From: CAZUTK01 sp964623265
GTDB taxonomy: Bacteria; Electryoneota; B3-LCP
Direction of reading: 5' to 3'
Assembly: GCA_964623265.1 (NCBI GenBank)
Contig: CAZUTK010000030.1
Location: 1 to 32,754 of the forward strand
Length of the DNA stretch: 32,754 nucleotides
Shown here: positions 7,921-14,888 of the stretch, one piece after another
Layout of the letters: each line of letters begins with the position of its first letter
Numbering within the stretch: position 1 is the stretch's first letter
The notes under the pieces: model-generated
Told to the model about the DNA's origin: nothing
Seen by the model: only the letters and a program-made list of their open reading frames with translations
Database searches by the model: none
Position numbers and translations under genes: made by a program

Positions 7921-8798
7921 TGGGAAGCAGGCTTGAAACGGACGGGTAAGGTTTTGATGATTTCCTTCAATAGTCGTTTGAAGTCACCGCTGACGCGGTT
8001 CGCCGCAGCGATGACTTCTTCATGATTCAACTTTCCAAATCCATCTGGTGATCCATGGGAAGATCCAGCGGCGCTGTTGGTGATGCAACTGATGCCTAAA
8101 ACCGTCATCCCCAAATGTGCTCCTTCTGCAGCTTCCGGCGCTGTGGACATACACACCGCATCGGCGCCCAGCAAGCGCATCATTCTAATTTCCGAAGATG
8201 TTTCATAAGTCGGACCTGTCAAGACACCGAGGACGCCTAATTGCACCGGAACGCCGATCCTGTTCGCCGCTTCGGCTGCGATTTTCAAGAGGCTGCGGGA
8301 ATAGGGAGAGCCTTCACTAAAAAAAGGGTTGCGTTCGATTATAAGCGCCTGACGCGGCGGTTCCGGCCGTCTGAATTGAAGATCTATCTGATCTTCTATC
8401 AGCAGGAATGATCCTGGTTTCAACTTTGGATGAATGCCTCCGGATGCGTTGGTTAGAATGAGGATCTCTGCGCCGAGCGCATGGGCGATACGCGTCGGCA
8501 GAAGAACCTGTTTAGATGAATAGCCTTCGTAATAATGCACTCTGCCCTGAAAGCAGAGCAGCGATTTTCCGTGAAGGTTTCCGATATGAATGGCACCGCT
8601 GTGACCTTCGACCGTGGAACGGGGATAACCCGGCAGATCGGCAGTCTGAATTCTGCTACTGTCTTCAAGCTCTGCTGCAAAATCCCCTAAGCCGGAACCC
8701 AGCACGAGAGCGATCACCGGTGGAGCGGAGAATAGGGGGCGCAGGGTTTTGATGATTTCCGGCATTTCCTCGGAAGAATAACGGCTTTCGCGAAGCAT
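7917..8798 (-). CDS. punA: Purine nucleoside phosphorylase, type I (trimeric)
   Basis: 293 residues, usual length ~270-290. Phosphate and nucleoside binding motifs of the low-molecular-weight trimeric PNP family are clear: LVLGSGLGDFA, GHSGAIHIGNLHG, FQGRVHYYEGYS, ILTNASGGIHPKLKPGSFLLIEDQI, GPTYETSSEIRMMRLLGADAVCMST and the base-binding region GISCITNSAAG followed by NHEEV. It phosphorolyses inosine/guanosine to hypoxanthine/guanine and ribose 1-phosphate in the cytoplasm. The gene begins four bases after the adenosine deaminase stop, so adenosine -> inosine -> hypoxanthine are encoded in succession. An ATG eleven codons in (MPEIIKTL) is an alternative start. The N-terminal KTLRP and C-terminal part show nothing odd. 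Confidence 0.93.
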   Translation of the reverse strand: MLRESRYSSEEMPEIIKTLRPLFSAPPVIALVLGSGLGDFAAELEDSSRIQTADLPGYPRSTVEGHSGAIHIGNLHGKSLLCFQGRVHYYEGYSSKQVLLPTRIAHALGAEILILTNASGGIHPKLKPGSFLLIEDQIDLQFRRPEPPRQALIIERNPFFSEGSPYSRSLLKIAAEAANRIGVPVQLGVLGVLTGPTYETSSEIRMMRLLGADAVCMSTAPEAAEGAHLGMTVLGISCITNSAAGSSHGSPDGFGKLNHEEVIAAANRVSGDFKRLLKEIIKTLPVRFKPASQ

Positions 8799-8802
8799 GA
8801 CG

Positions 8803-9897
8803 TTAAAAGGGCGTTTGTTTCTTGCGCAGGATTTTCAATACGCGATCCAGAAGTGCAACCTTGGATTTGTAGGGCATAAAGCTGCTCTTGAATCCCATAA
8901 TGATGATGTTTTTCAGATCCTCTTCGCTGAAGCCGAACGTTTTACATGCGAGCTGATATTCGTCGGTGACTGTGGTGTTGGAGATCAATCGGTTATCCGT
9001 ATTCAGGGTAACCCGCAAACCCCAGTCGTAGTATAACCTCAAAGGATGGGATTCCAAAGATTTCACCGCTCCGGTCTGGACATTAGAGCTCAAACAGATC
9101 TCCAGCGGGATGCGGTGATCGTTGACGTAATTCAGCAAATCGCCGTCTTCTTTCAGCCGCGTGCCGTGCCCGATGCGGTGAGTGTTGAGATTGTGCAGCG
9201 CTTGTTTGATAGAGTCCGGTCCGTAGGCTTCTCCAGCATGCACCGTGCAATTGATGTTGTTCTTCCGGATGAGATAAAAGGCTTCGCTGTGGTCTCGCGC
9301 CGGATATTGATCTTCCACGCCGGCGAGGTCGAAACCGACCACTCCCTGATGTTTATACGCCACCGCCAGTTCCGCCAAGCGCAGCGAAGTTTCCGGAGAG
9401 ATGTTGCGGAGTCCACAGACGATGACGCCGGTCTTGATGTCCGCTTCCTTTTCCGCCTGAGCCAGCCCGTCCAAGACTGCGTTCATCACCTGCGTCAATT
9501 TCATCCCTTTGCGGGTGTGCAAGATGGGAGAATAGCGCACTTCCAAATAGAGAACGCGTTCGTCAGCGCAGTCTCGCGCCAATTCATAGGCGGCGCGGTG
9601 CAGAGCTTCGCCGTCTTGAAGGACGGAAAGCGTGCATTCGAATTTCTTCAGATAATCCACGAGACTGCGCGGACCTTCCGATACGGCGAAGATTTTACGC
9701 AAATCATCCAGCGACCGCGCCGGTAGAGGTAATTTTCGCTCTTGCGCCAACTCCCAGACCGTTTCAATCCGCAAGGAACCATCGAGATGACAGTGCAGAT
9801 CCACCTTCGGGAGCGCGCGGATCACCTCTTCCGCAGGGATTTCTGCAGGGATGTGAGTTTCGATCGCATGTCCGATTTGTTCGTTGAGCTCAGTCAT
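8803..9897 (-). CDS. add: Adenosine deaminase
   Basis: 364 residues. Zinc and catalytic residues of the adenosine/adenine deaminase family are all visible: His35 and His37 (KVDLHCHLDGSL), His220 and Glu223 (CTVHAGEAYGP), His244 (HRIGHGTRL) and Asp301 (LNTDNRLIS), with PLEICLSSNVQTGAV between them, which favours adenosine over adenine or AMP as substrate. It hydrolyses (deoxy)adenosine to (deoxy)inosine and ammonia. Located between the nucleoside transporter gene (97-nt gap) and punA (4-nt gap), consistent with import followed by deamination and phosphorolysis. Confidence 0.94.
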   Translation of the reverse strand: MTELNEQIGHAIETHIPAEIPAEEVIRALPKVDLHCHLDGSLRIETVWELAQERKLPLPARSLDDLRKIFAVSEGPRSLVDYLKKFECTLSVLQDGEALHRAAYELARDCADERVLYLEVRYSPILHTRKGMKLTQVMNAVLDGLAQAEKEADIKTGVIVCGLRNISPETSLRLAELAVAYKHQGVVGFDLAGVEDQYPARDHSEAFYLIRKNNINCTVHAGEAYGPDSIKQALHNLNTHRIGHGTRLKEDGDLLNYVNDHRIPLEICLSSNVQTGAVKSLESHPLRLYYDWGLRVTLNTDNRLISNTTVTDEYQLACKTFGFSEEDLKNIIIMGFKSSFMPYKSKVALLDRVLKILRKKQTPF

Positions 9898-9994
9898 TTT
9901 TTCTTCAAACCTTAAGCGTTGAAATCATCATAAATAATACGGATTACATTTCGGAGTTCCGCTCATTTCGAGATAGTCAGAGAAACACCGCATT

Positions 9995-11272
9995 TCATAT
10001 CAAGATTCCAGCGATCGTTCCGGTCATATAACAAGTCAGGGCGCCTGCGAACATGGCTTTCAACCCCAGTTTGGACAGGTCCTTGCGGCGGGAGGGGGCT
10101 AAGGCGCCAATTCCGCCCAACTGGATGCCGATGCTGCCGAAATTGGCGAAACCGCACATGGCGTAGGTGGCGATGGTGACGGAACGTTCGCTCAATGCGC
10201 CGGTTCGCATCAGTTCGGTGAGCTTCAAATAGGCGACGAATTCATTGGCGCTGATCTGTATGCCCAGAAGGTTGCCGACGATTCCAGCTTCCGACCAGGG
10301 AACCCCCATCAGAAATGCGAGCGGTGCGAAGACGGTGCCGAATATGCTCTGCAAACTGTTCGGAAAGATGCCGGTGTAACCCTTCCCCTGATGATAAATC
10401 CCTTTCAGCAGATCTCCATCCACCAATGTATCCAGCCAGCCGAGGACGGCGTTGATCAGAGCTAATAACGCCAGAAAGCTGATCAGCATGGCGATCACGT
10501 TAGCCGCCAGTTTCAATCCGTCTGTGGTTCCGCGCGCTGCAGCTTCCAAAGCATTGTCGTAAAGATGCATCTTCGGAATTTTCACATCTCCGGCTGTGGC
10601 GGAATGTTCCGTTTCTGGGAAAATAATCTTCGCCATCATCAAGGCGCCGGGAGCCGACATAACCGAAGCGGCAATCAGGTGCTGCGCAGGCACGCCCAGA
10701 CTCATATAGCTCGCCATAACCCCACCGGCGATCGTGGCGAATCCGCCCACCATAATCGTGAATAACTCAGATTGAGTCAAGCCGTCCAGATAAGGGCGGA
10801 TCAACAAGGGGGCTTCCGTCATGCCCACAAAGATATTGGCGGAATTCGATAGGGACTCCGCACCGGAGGTGCGCATCGCCCAGCGCATGCACTTCGCCAT
10901 AGCGCCGATCAGGATCTGTGCGATCCCCAGATAATACAAGATGGCGGAAAAAGCGCTGAAGAAGATGATCGTGGATGCGATGATCAGAGCCACTTGGGTG
11001 CCGTAGATTCCGTAATTTTTGGGACTTCCCAGTTCGCCGAAGAGAAAGTTGACTCCGACTTGCGATAGCTGCAGAAATTCATAGACTTTCCCTGCCAACC
11101 AGCCGAAAGCGGAATTGCCGGGCTTCCATCCCAGCAAGATCATCCCCAGTGCGAACTGGATCCCCAAACCCACCGCTACGGTGCGGATTTTAATGGCGCG
11201 TCGGTTGTTGGAAAGCAGCAGCGCGATTCCCAACAATGTGATCAGACCCATTATGCCCGTCAGTCGTTCCAT
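9995..11272 (-). CDS. Concentrative nucleoside transporter (NupC/CNT family)
   Basis: 425 residues, mostly hydrophobic with about nine to ten membrane segments. N terminus IMGLITLLGIALLLSNNRRAIKIRTV and FALGMILLGW are CNT-like; the two signature regions NIFVGMTEAPLLIRPYL (nucleoside/Na+ binding, EAPL) and SANEFVAYLKL (NEFVAY) are intact, as is FANFGSIGIQLGGIGALAPSRR near the end. The family imports nucleosides with Na+ or H+ across the inner membrane. Placed directly upstream of adenosine deaminase and PNP; substrate range (purine-preferring or broad) cannot be read from sequence. ATG start at 11272, 80 nt after the symporter gene. Confidence 0.94.
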   Translation of the reverse strand: MERLTGIMGLITLLGIALLLSNNRRAIKIRTVAVGLGIQFALGMILLGWKPGNSAFGWLAGKVYEFLQLSQVGVNFLFGELGSPKNYGIYGTQVALIIASTIIFFSAFSAILYYLGIAQILIGAMAKCMRWAMRTSGAESLSNSANIFVGMTEAPLLIRPYLDGLTQSELFTIMVGGFATIAGGVMASYMSLGVPAQHLIAASVMSAPGALMMAKIIFPETEHSATAGDVKIPKMHLYDNALEAAARGTTDGLKLAANVIAMLISFLALLALINAVLGWLDTLVDGDLLKGIYHQGKGYTGIFPNSLQSIFGTVFAPLAFLMGVPWSEAGIVGNLLGIQISANEFVAYLKLTELMRTGALSERSVTIATYAMCGFANFGSIGIQLGGIGALAPSRRKDLSKLGLKAMFAGALTCYMTGTIAGILI

Positions 11273-11352
11273 TTCATAATTCGCTTTGTTGTTATCAAAT
11301 GTTAGATGTCAGTCTTTTCCCTATGCTATGATCATATCTGACAGAATCGGAA

Positions 11353-13125
11353 TTACACCGCTCGGCGCACCGCACGATAACCGCAGAACAACGCAACGGC
11401 GATCAGCGATATTCCCAGGGTGAAGTTTCCGAAAATCAGTTTTCCGATCCCGAAGGTCGCACCATAGATCAACCCCACGCCCAGCAGCCAATTTATGAAG
11501 TGGCTGCGCAGTTTCGTCGCGCCCCATTCGCGCTTCCATTCCTCGCGCCAGAAACCGCCCGGATGCACTCGTTCATAGAATCTCGACAGCGTTTCTTCCC
11601 GCACTGGCGGCGTCAGCAGGGTGACCGCGATCCAGGCGATGATGGAAATCGGAACGATGATCAGCGCTTTATGCTGTACTTGGAGAGACAGCCCGAACAA
11701 AACAGGTGGGTGGGAAAACAACGAATAGCTGATTCCAGCGCGTAAAGTCTGCGCGCATGCAATCACTTCCAGGATGATAGTTACCAGGATGGAGGATGCC
11801 AGCGCCGCAATCTCAGACCAGGCATTGATCCGCCACCAGAACCAGCGTAAGATCAACACAGGACCGATCCCCGCTCCCATCGCCCAGATGAACTCCCAGG
11901 CACGCGCTATGGAACCCATGTTCATCGCCGTAAATGCGCCTCCCGCCATCATCGCCACCGTCGCCCAGCGGGAAACCCATAAATAGTGGCGTTCCGAAGC
12001 ATTCTTTAGGATGAAACGGCGGTAAACGTCGTTGACCAGATAAGACGCGCCCCAATTCAAATGCGTCGAAATGGTGGACATAAACGCCGCCAGAAAGCCT
12101 GCAATCAGCAGTCCCAAGATTCCGGGACCTGCGAGCAGGGACATCGCTTTTGGGTAACCGGCTTTATCGCCCAATGAGTCATCCGCCAGATTGGGGAAGA
12201 GGATCATAGACGCCAGAGCGACGATCACCCAGGGCCAGACGCGCAAGGCGTAATTGGCGAAATTAAACCAGAGCGTCGCCAGCAGAGCATGCTTCTCATT
12301 CTTGCAGGACATCATCCGTTGGATGATATAACCGCCTCCGTCCGCATTGTGCGAAGCCCACCACATCAGCCCAATAAAGATCAGAAAGGTGAAAAAATGG
12401 GTGGTTATAAAAGGTTCTGAACTGCTGGGTAAGGAAGGAAAAAAATTCAGAGTATCGGAATGAAATCCGGGCGACAGCCGCACCTGTTCGAGCAATTCGT
12501 GGATTCCGCCGAAGTGCTGCGCCGCGAGAACCGCCAGCAGAATTGCGCCCCCCATCGCCAGCCCGAACTGGAGAAAATCCGTAATCACCACGCCCCATAA
12601 GCCGGACAGCGTGGAATAAAAAAGAGCGATGATCGCACAGCCCCAAACCGCCCAATTCCTGCCTACACCCAGCGTTACCGACGCCACCGCCGACATCCCG
12701 TTGATCACCCAGCCCATGACGATGAAGTTGTACAGGAGCGCGAAATACAGCGCCTTAAAACCGCGCAAAACGGCGGCGGATTTGCCGCTGTAGCGCAGCT
12801 CGATGAGCTCGTTGTCCGTGAACACGCGGGCGCGGCGCCATAATCGCGAAAAGAAAAAAACGCCTAAGAGCCCTCCCAGCGCGATGCACCACCAATACCA
12901 GTTGCGCCAAATGCCGTCTGCGCGCACCAGCTCTGTGATGGCTAAAGGAGTATCCGCAGCGAAGGTGGTAGCGACCATAGATGTCCCCGCAATCCACCAA
13001 GGCAGAGAACGCCCCGATAAAAAGTATTCTTCCGTCGAAACGGAAGATCTGCGGGTGTAGAAATAGCCTATCCCCAGAGTCAGCAGAAGATAGGCGGCGA
13101 TGATGCTCCAATCCAGAATTTGCAG
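11353..13125 (-). CDS. Sodium/solute symporter (SSS family), probable CTG start
   Basis: 590 residues if started at the CTG at 13125. From the first ATG (12978) the protein would lack its first membrane helix. Upstream of that ATG the frame stays open and encodes family-typical sequence: QILDWSIIAAYLLL, TLGIGYFYTRR, STEEYFLSGRSLPWWIAG, then TSMVATTFAADTPLA, the SSS N-terminal signature (helix 1, loop, unwound Na+-site helix). The frame closes at TAA (13135-13137), and no ATG, GTG or TTG lies between. Later regions (STISTHLNWGASYLVNDVYRRF) fit the family's Na2-site helix. About 13 helices. Substrate unknown; by context a nucleoside, nucleobase or related nitrogen compound. It follows the PII-like gene by 66 nt. 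Confidence 0.85.
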   Translation of the reverse strand: MQILDWSIIAAYLLLTLGIGYFYTRRSSVSTEEYFLSGRSLPWWIAGTSMVATTFAADTPLAITELVRADGIWRNWYWWCIALGGLLGVFFFSRLWRRARVFTDNELIELRYSGKSAAVLRGFKALYFALLYNFIVMGWVINGMSAVASVTLGVGRNWAVWGCAIIALFYSTLSGLWGVVITDFLQFGLAMGGAILLAVLAAQHFGGIHELLEQVRLSPGFHSDTLNFFPSLPSSSEPFITTHFFTFLIFIGLMWWASHNADGGGYIIQRMMSCKNEKHALLATLWFNFANYALRVWPWVIVALASMILFPNLADDSLGDKAGYPKAMSLLAGPGILGLLIAGFLAAFMSTISTHLNWGASYLVNDVYRRFILKNASERHYLWVSRWATVAMMAGGAFTAMNMGSIARAWEFIWAMGAGIGPVLILRWFWWRINAWSEIAALASSILVTIILEVIACAQTLRAGISYSLFSHPPVLFGLSLQVQHKALIIVPISIIAWIAVTLLTPPVREETLSRFYERVHPGGFWREEWKREWGATKLRSHFINWLLGVGLIYGATFGIGKLIFGNFTLGISLIAVALFCGYRAVRRAV

Positions 13126-13136
13126 GGTGAATCCTT
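13123..13136 (-). promoter_or_regulatory. Ribosome binding site that sets a CTG start for the symporter
   Basis: AAGGA (13136-13132 on the minus strand), six nucleotides, then CTG (13125-13123). The spacing is ideal and no standard start codon is in frame downstream until residue 50. An in-frame ATG at 13152-13150 lies upstream but is followed after four codons by TAA, and has no Shine-Dalgarno sequence. Confidence 0.6.
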
Positions 13137-13191
13137 AGGGTTTGATACCCATGCCGTCACTGAGCAAGTTCAATATAGGACGGAAGCAGAG

Positions 13192-13557
13192 TTACATATG
13201 AAAGGAAGTCTCTGTCCCGCCCCGGACAAAATCCACCGGCACCGAGATAATCATGCCGTTTCCCGGTTGATCCAGGGGGCCGACTGTATCTTCGAACGCC
13301 TCCACGACCAGTGGGATCATCTCTTCGTGCAGCAAAATCATAATCACCTTGTTTTCGCTTCTCGCGCCGGAAATCAGGCTCTTCAATCCAGCAAATATCG
13401 GAATGTCCTGCGTTAGAATCTTTGCCATTCCGACGCTGTTCAGGATCGTTGCGCCGCGCAAGCCGAGTTCGACGAAGACAACGATCAAGTCCTGCAGGTA
13501 CTCCACTTTATTCAAAATAATGAAGAGCAGTCGGTTGTGATTCCTGTCGTCCGGCAT
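13192..13557 (-). CDS. PII-like (GlnB superfamily) signalling protein
   Basis: 121 residues. The pattern LLFIILNKVEYLQDLIVVF followed by LGLRGATILNSVGMAKIL is that of the first beta-alpha-beta unit of PII-like proteins, and later NKVIMILLHEEMIPLVVEAFEDTVG and GMIISVPVDFVRG fit the second unit. It lacks the canonical GlnB/GlnK T-loop with uridylylatable tyrosine, so it belongs with the divergent PII-like groups that bind nucleotides and often control a neighbouring transporter (known examples SbtB-SbtA, GlnK-AmtB). Here it is the promoter-proximal gene, 66 nt before a Na+/solute symporter. Good Shine-Dalgarno (AAAAGGA) before the ATG. Family assignment is by pattern only. Confidence 0.65.
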   Translation of the reverse strand: MPDDRNHNRLLFIILNKVEYLQDLIVVFVELGLRGATILNSVGMAKILTQDIPIFAGLKSLISGARSENKVIMILLHEEMIPLVVEAFEDTVGPLDQPGNGMIISVPVDFVRGGTETSFHM

Positions 13558-13589
13558 GACGTCCTTTTCGCTAACGAGCGGTTGAAGCG

Positions 13590-13618
13590 AATATAAGCAA
13601 CTGCCGCAAAAAAGGCAA
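13590..13618 (-). promoter_or_regulatory. Probable promoter of the PII-like/nucleoside operon
   Basis: On the minus strand TTGCCT (13618-13613), 17 nt, TATATT (13595-13590), about 33 bases before the ATG of the PII-like gene. Same -35 hexamer and spacing as the candidate at 14627-14655. Confidence 0.5.
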
Positions 13619-13681
13619 GGGGAATTTGACCGTTCCCTTTCATATTCTGCGCAAATACGGAATCGAAATACGGAAATATCG

Positions 13682-14602
13682 TTATCTTATGCCTTTTTTT
13701 TCTATGTTACTGTGATAATCTTTGAGTAGGCGGCTGACGGCAGGATCGTCATCGAAAGTCGAATCCAAAATAGTTCTTGTAAAATATGCGTTTACCGAAT
13801 CTTTGGGTAGGTTCAGCAGGCCGATGGTCGTGAGCGCTCTTCCTTTGCGACTGGTGCCGGCTACGAGCGCTTTTCCGAACCGCAGCAGATTCGCTTGCGG
13901 TTCAAGTTCCATCGTGGAAAGAACCAAGTCTATCTCCGGGTTCTCGGATGCGATCCGGCGGCTGCTGCGCGCCGGCAGATCAGTCAGCAGGATGATTCGA
14001 TCGCATTCGGGTTTCATTTTCATAGCCGTTTGGCGAACGGCGGTTTCAGGATCTGTATATTCGAGCGTAATCTCGCGGGAGCGCCGCATTTCCAACGGAC
14101 GGACGGCGCCCACACCGAGAATTCCGAATGCATATTGTTTTACGCGGATCAGACGCCACCCAGGGAGTAACGGCTCGCCGCTGTTTTTGTCCACTAAATT
14201 CGCAGAAATCAGGGGGAGTTTCAGAGAATCCCTCGCCCATATCAATGTTTCTCGTCCGATGATCAGATCCTGCGCCGTCACGTTGACGGCATGATACCCC
14301 ATCAACGCGAAAGCCTTTAGAAGAATGCGGTTTTTCAGGGAATCCCCCAGCGTATAGATTTCGGCGAAATCGCCGGCGTCTAACACCAACGCATTCTCGT
14401 TCCAATTGTGCAGGCTGTCGCGGATCGCCGCCGCGAGCCGCGCGACACCGCCGACCCTGCCTTCCTTGCATCCGCAAGGTTCGAGATAGCCGTAGAGAGT
14501 CCCCGAATAGAGGATATGTACTGTCGTATCTTCGTTCCGCGAGCAACCGCACAGGACGGCGAAAACGCAGAACACCCAAACAATATGCAGAAAGTTTTTC
14601 AT
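13682..14602 (-). CDS. Lipoprotein related to 5'-nucleotidase/metallophosphatases, metal site degenerate
   Basis: 306 residues. Signal peptide with a probable lipobox ending at Cys20 (VLCGC; the -2 Cys is unusual). The body aligns in outline with the N-terminal metallophosphatase domain of UshA-like 5'-nucleotidases: HILYSGTLYGYLEPCGC followed by GRVGGVARLAAAI, then ALVLDAGDF, MGYHAVNVTAQDL and LPLISANL. However the usual N-D-x-H of the first motif is SGTLYG here and the GNHE of the third motif is TAQD, so most metal ligands are absent; two cysteines in EPCGC are characteristic of a poorly known subgroup. It may bind rather than hydrolyse a substrate. No C-terminal nucleotidase domain. It is transcribed separately but lies just upstream of the nucleoside operon, which may be relevant. 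Confidence 0.7.
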   Translation of the reverse strand: MKNFLHIVWVFCVFAVLCGCSRNEDTTVHILYSGTLYGYLEPCGCKEGRVGGVARLAAAIRDSLHNWNENALVLDAGDFAEIYTLGDSLKNRILLKAFALMGYHAVNVTAQDLIIGRETLIWARDSLKLPLISANLVDKNSGEPLLPGWRLIRVKQYAFGILGVGAVRPLEMRRSREITLEYTDPETAVRQTAMKMKPECDRIILLTDLPARSSRRIASENPEIDLVLSTMELEPQANLLRFGKALVAGTSRKGRALTTIGLLNLPKDSVNAYFTRTILDSTFDDDPAVSRLLKDYHSNIEKKGIR

Positions 14603-14626
14603 CTGTTTTCAATTTGATGATATTCC

Positions 14627-14655
14627 AAAATAAGTAAATTAGAACTAAAAGGCAA
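14627..14655 (-). promoter_or_regulatory. Probable promoter of the metallophosphatase-like lipoprotein gene
   Basis: Minus strand TTGCCT (14655-14650), 17 nt, TATTTT (14632-14627), about 25 bases before the ATG at 14602. Confidence 0.45.
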
Positions 14656-14733
14656 GGTTCGCTTTCGGCTTTATGCATTAAAAGTGGCGCTGAAGAGCGA
14701 ATGACGTATGGCTTGAAATAGAGCAGAAACTCA

Positions 14734-14762
14734 TTGGCATTTGCAGATTCTTGTCATACATT
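14734..14762 (+). promoter_or_regulatory. Candidate promoter of the lytic transglycosylase gene
   Basis: TTGGCA (14734-14739), 17 nt, TACATT (14757-14762). A second candidate, TTGACT (14786-14791) with 18 nt to TAGACA (14810-14815), is equally arguable. Both lie in the divergent intergenic region 14603-14888, which otherwise shows no gene. Confidence 0.35.
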
Positions 14763-14888
14763 TTGCTTTATAGAACAACGATTAGTTGACTTCGATGTGT
14801 GCGAAAAGATAGACAATTTTTTGTCTTGCATCTGGTATGTGAATTTGCTATCTTTAGACGTTTTGCAGATAATCATCAAAAGGATGCG

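Noticed and set aside
9046..9726. Plus-strand open frame of 226 codons
   Set aside because: Antisense to adenosine deaminase, which has all its zinc ligands in the sense frame.
12755..13111. Minus-strand ATG frame overlapping the 5' end of the symporter
   Set aside because: It is in another frame than the symporter and its translation is Arg/His-rich without family resemblance; the conserved N-terminal helix is in the symporter frame instead.
14799..14888. Upstream extension of the transglycosylase gene to the ATG at 14799
   Set aside because: Would place 30 charged residues before a textbook lipoprotein signal peptide, while the ATG at 14889 has its own Shine-Dalgarno sequence.
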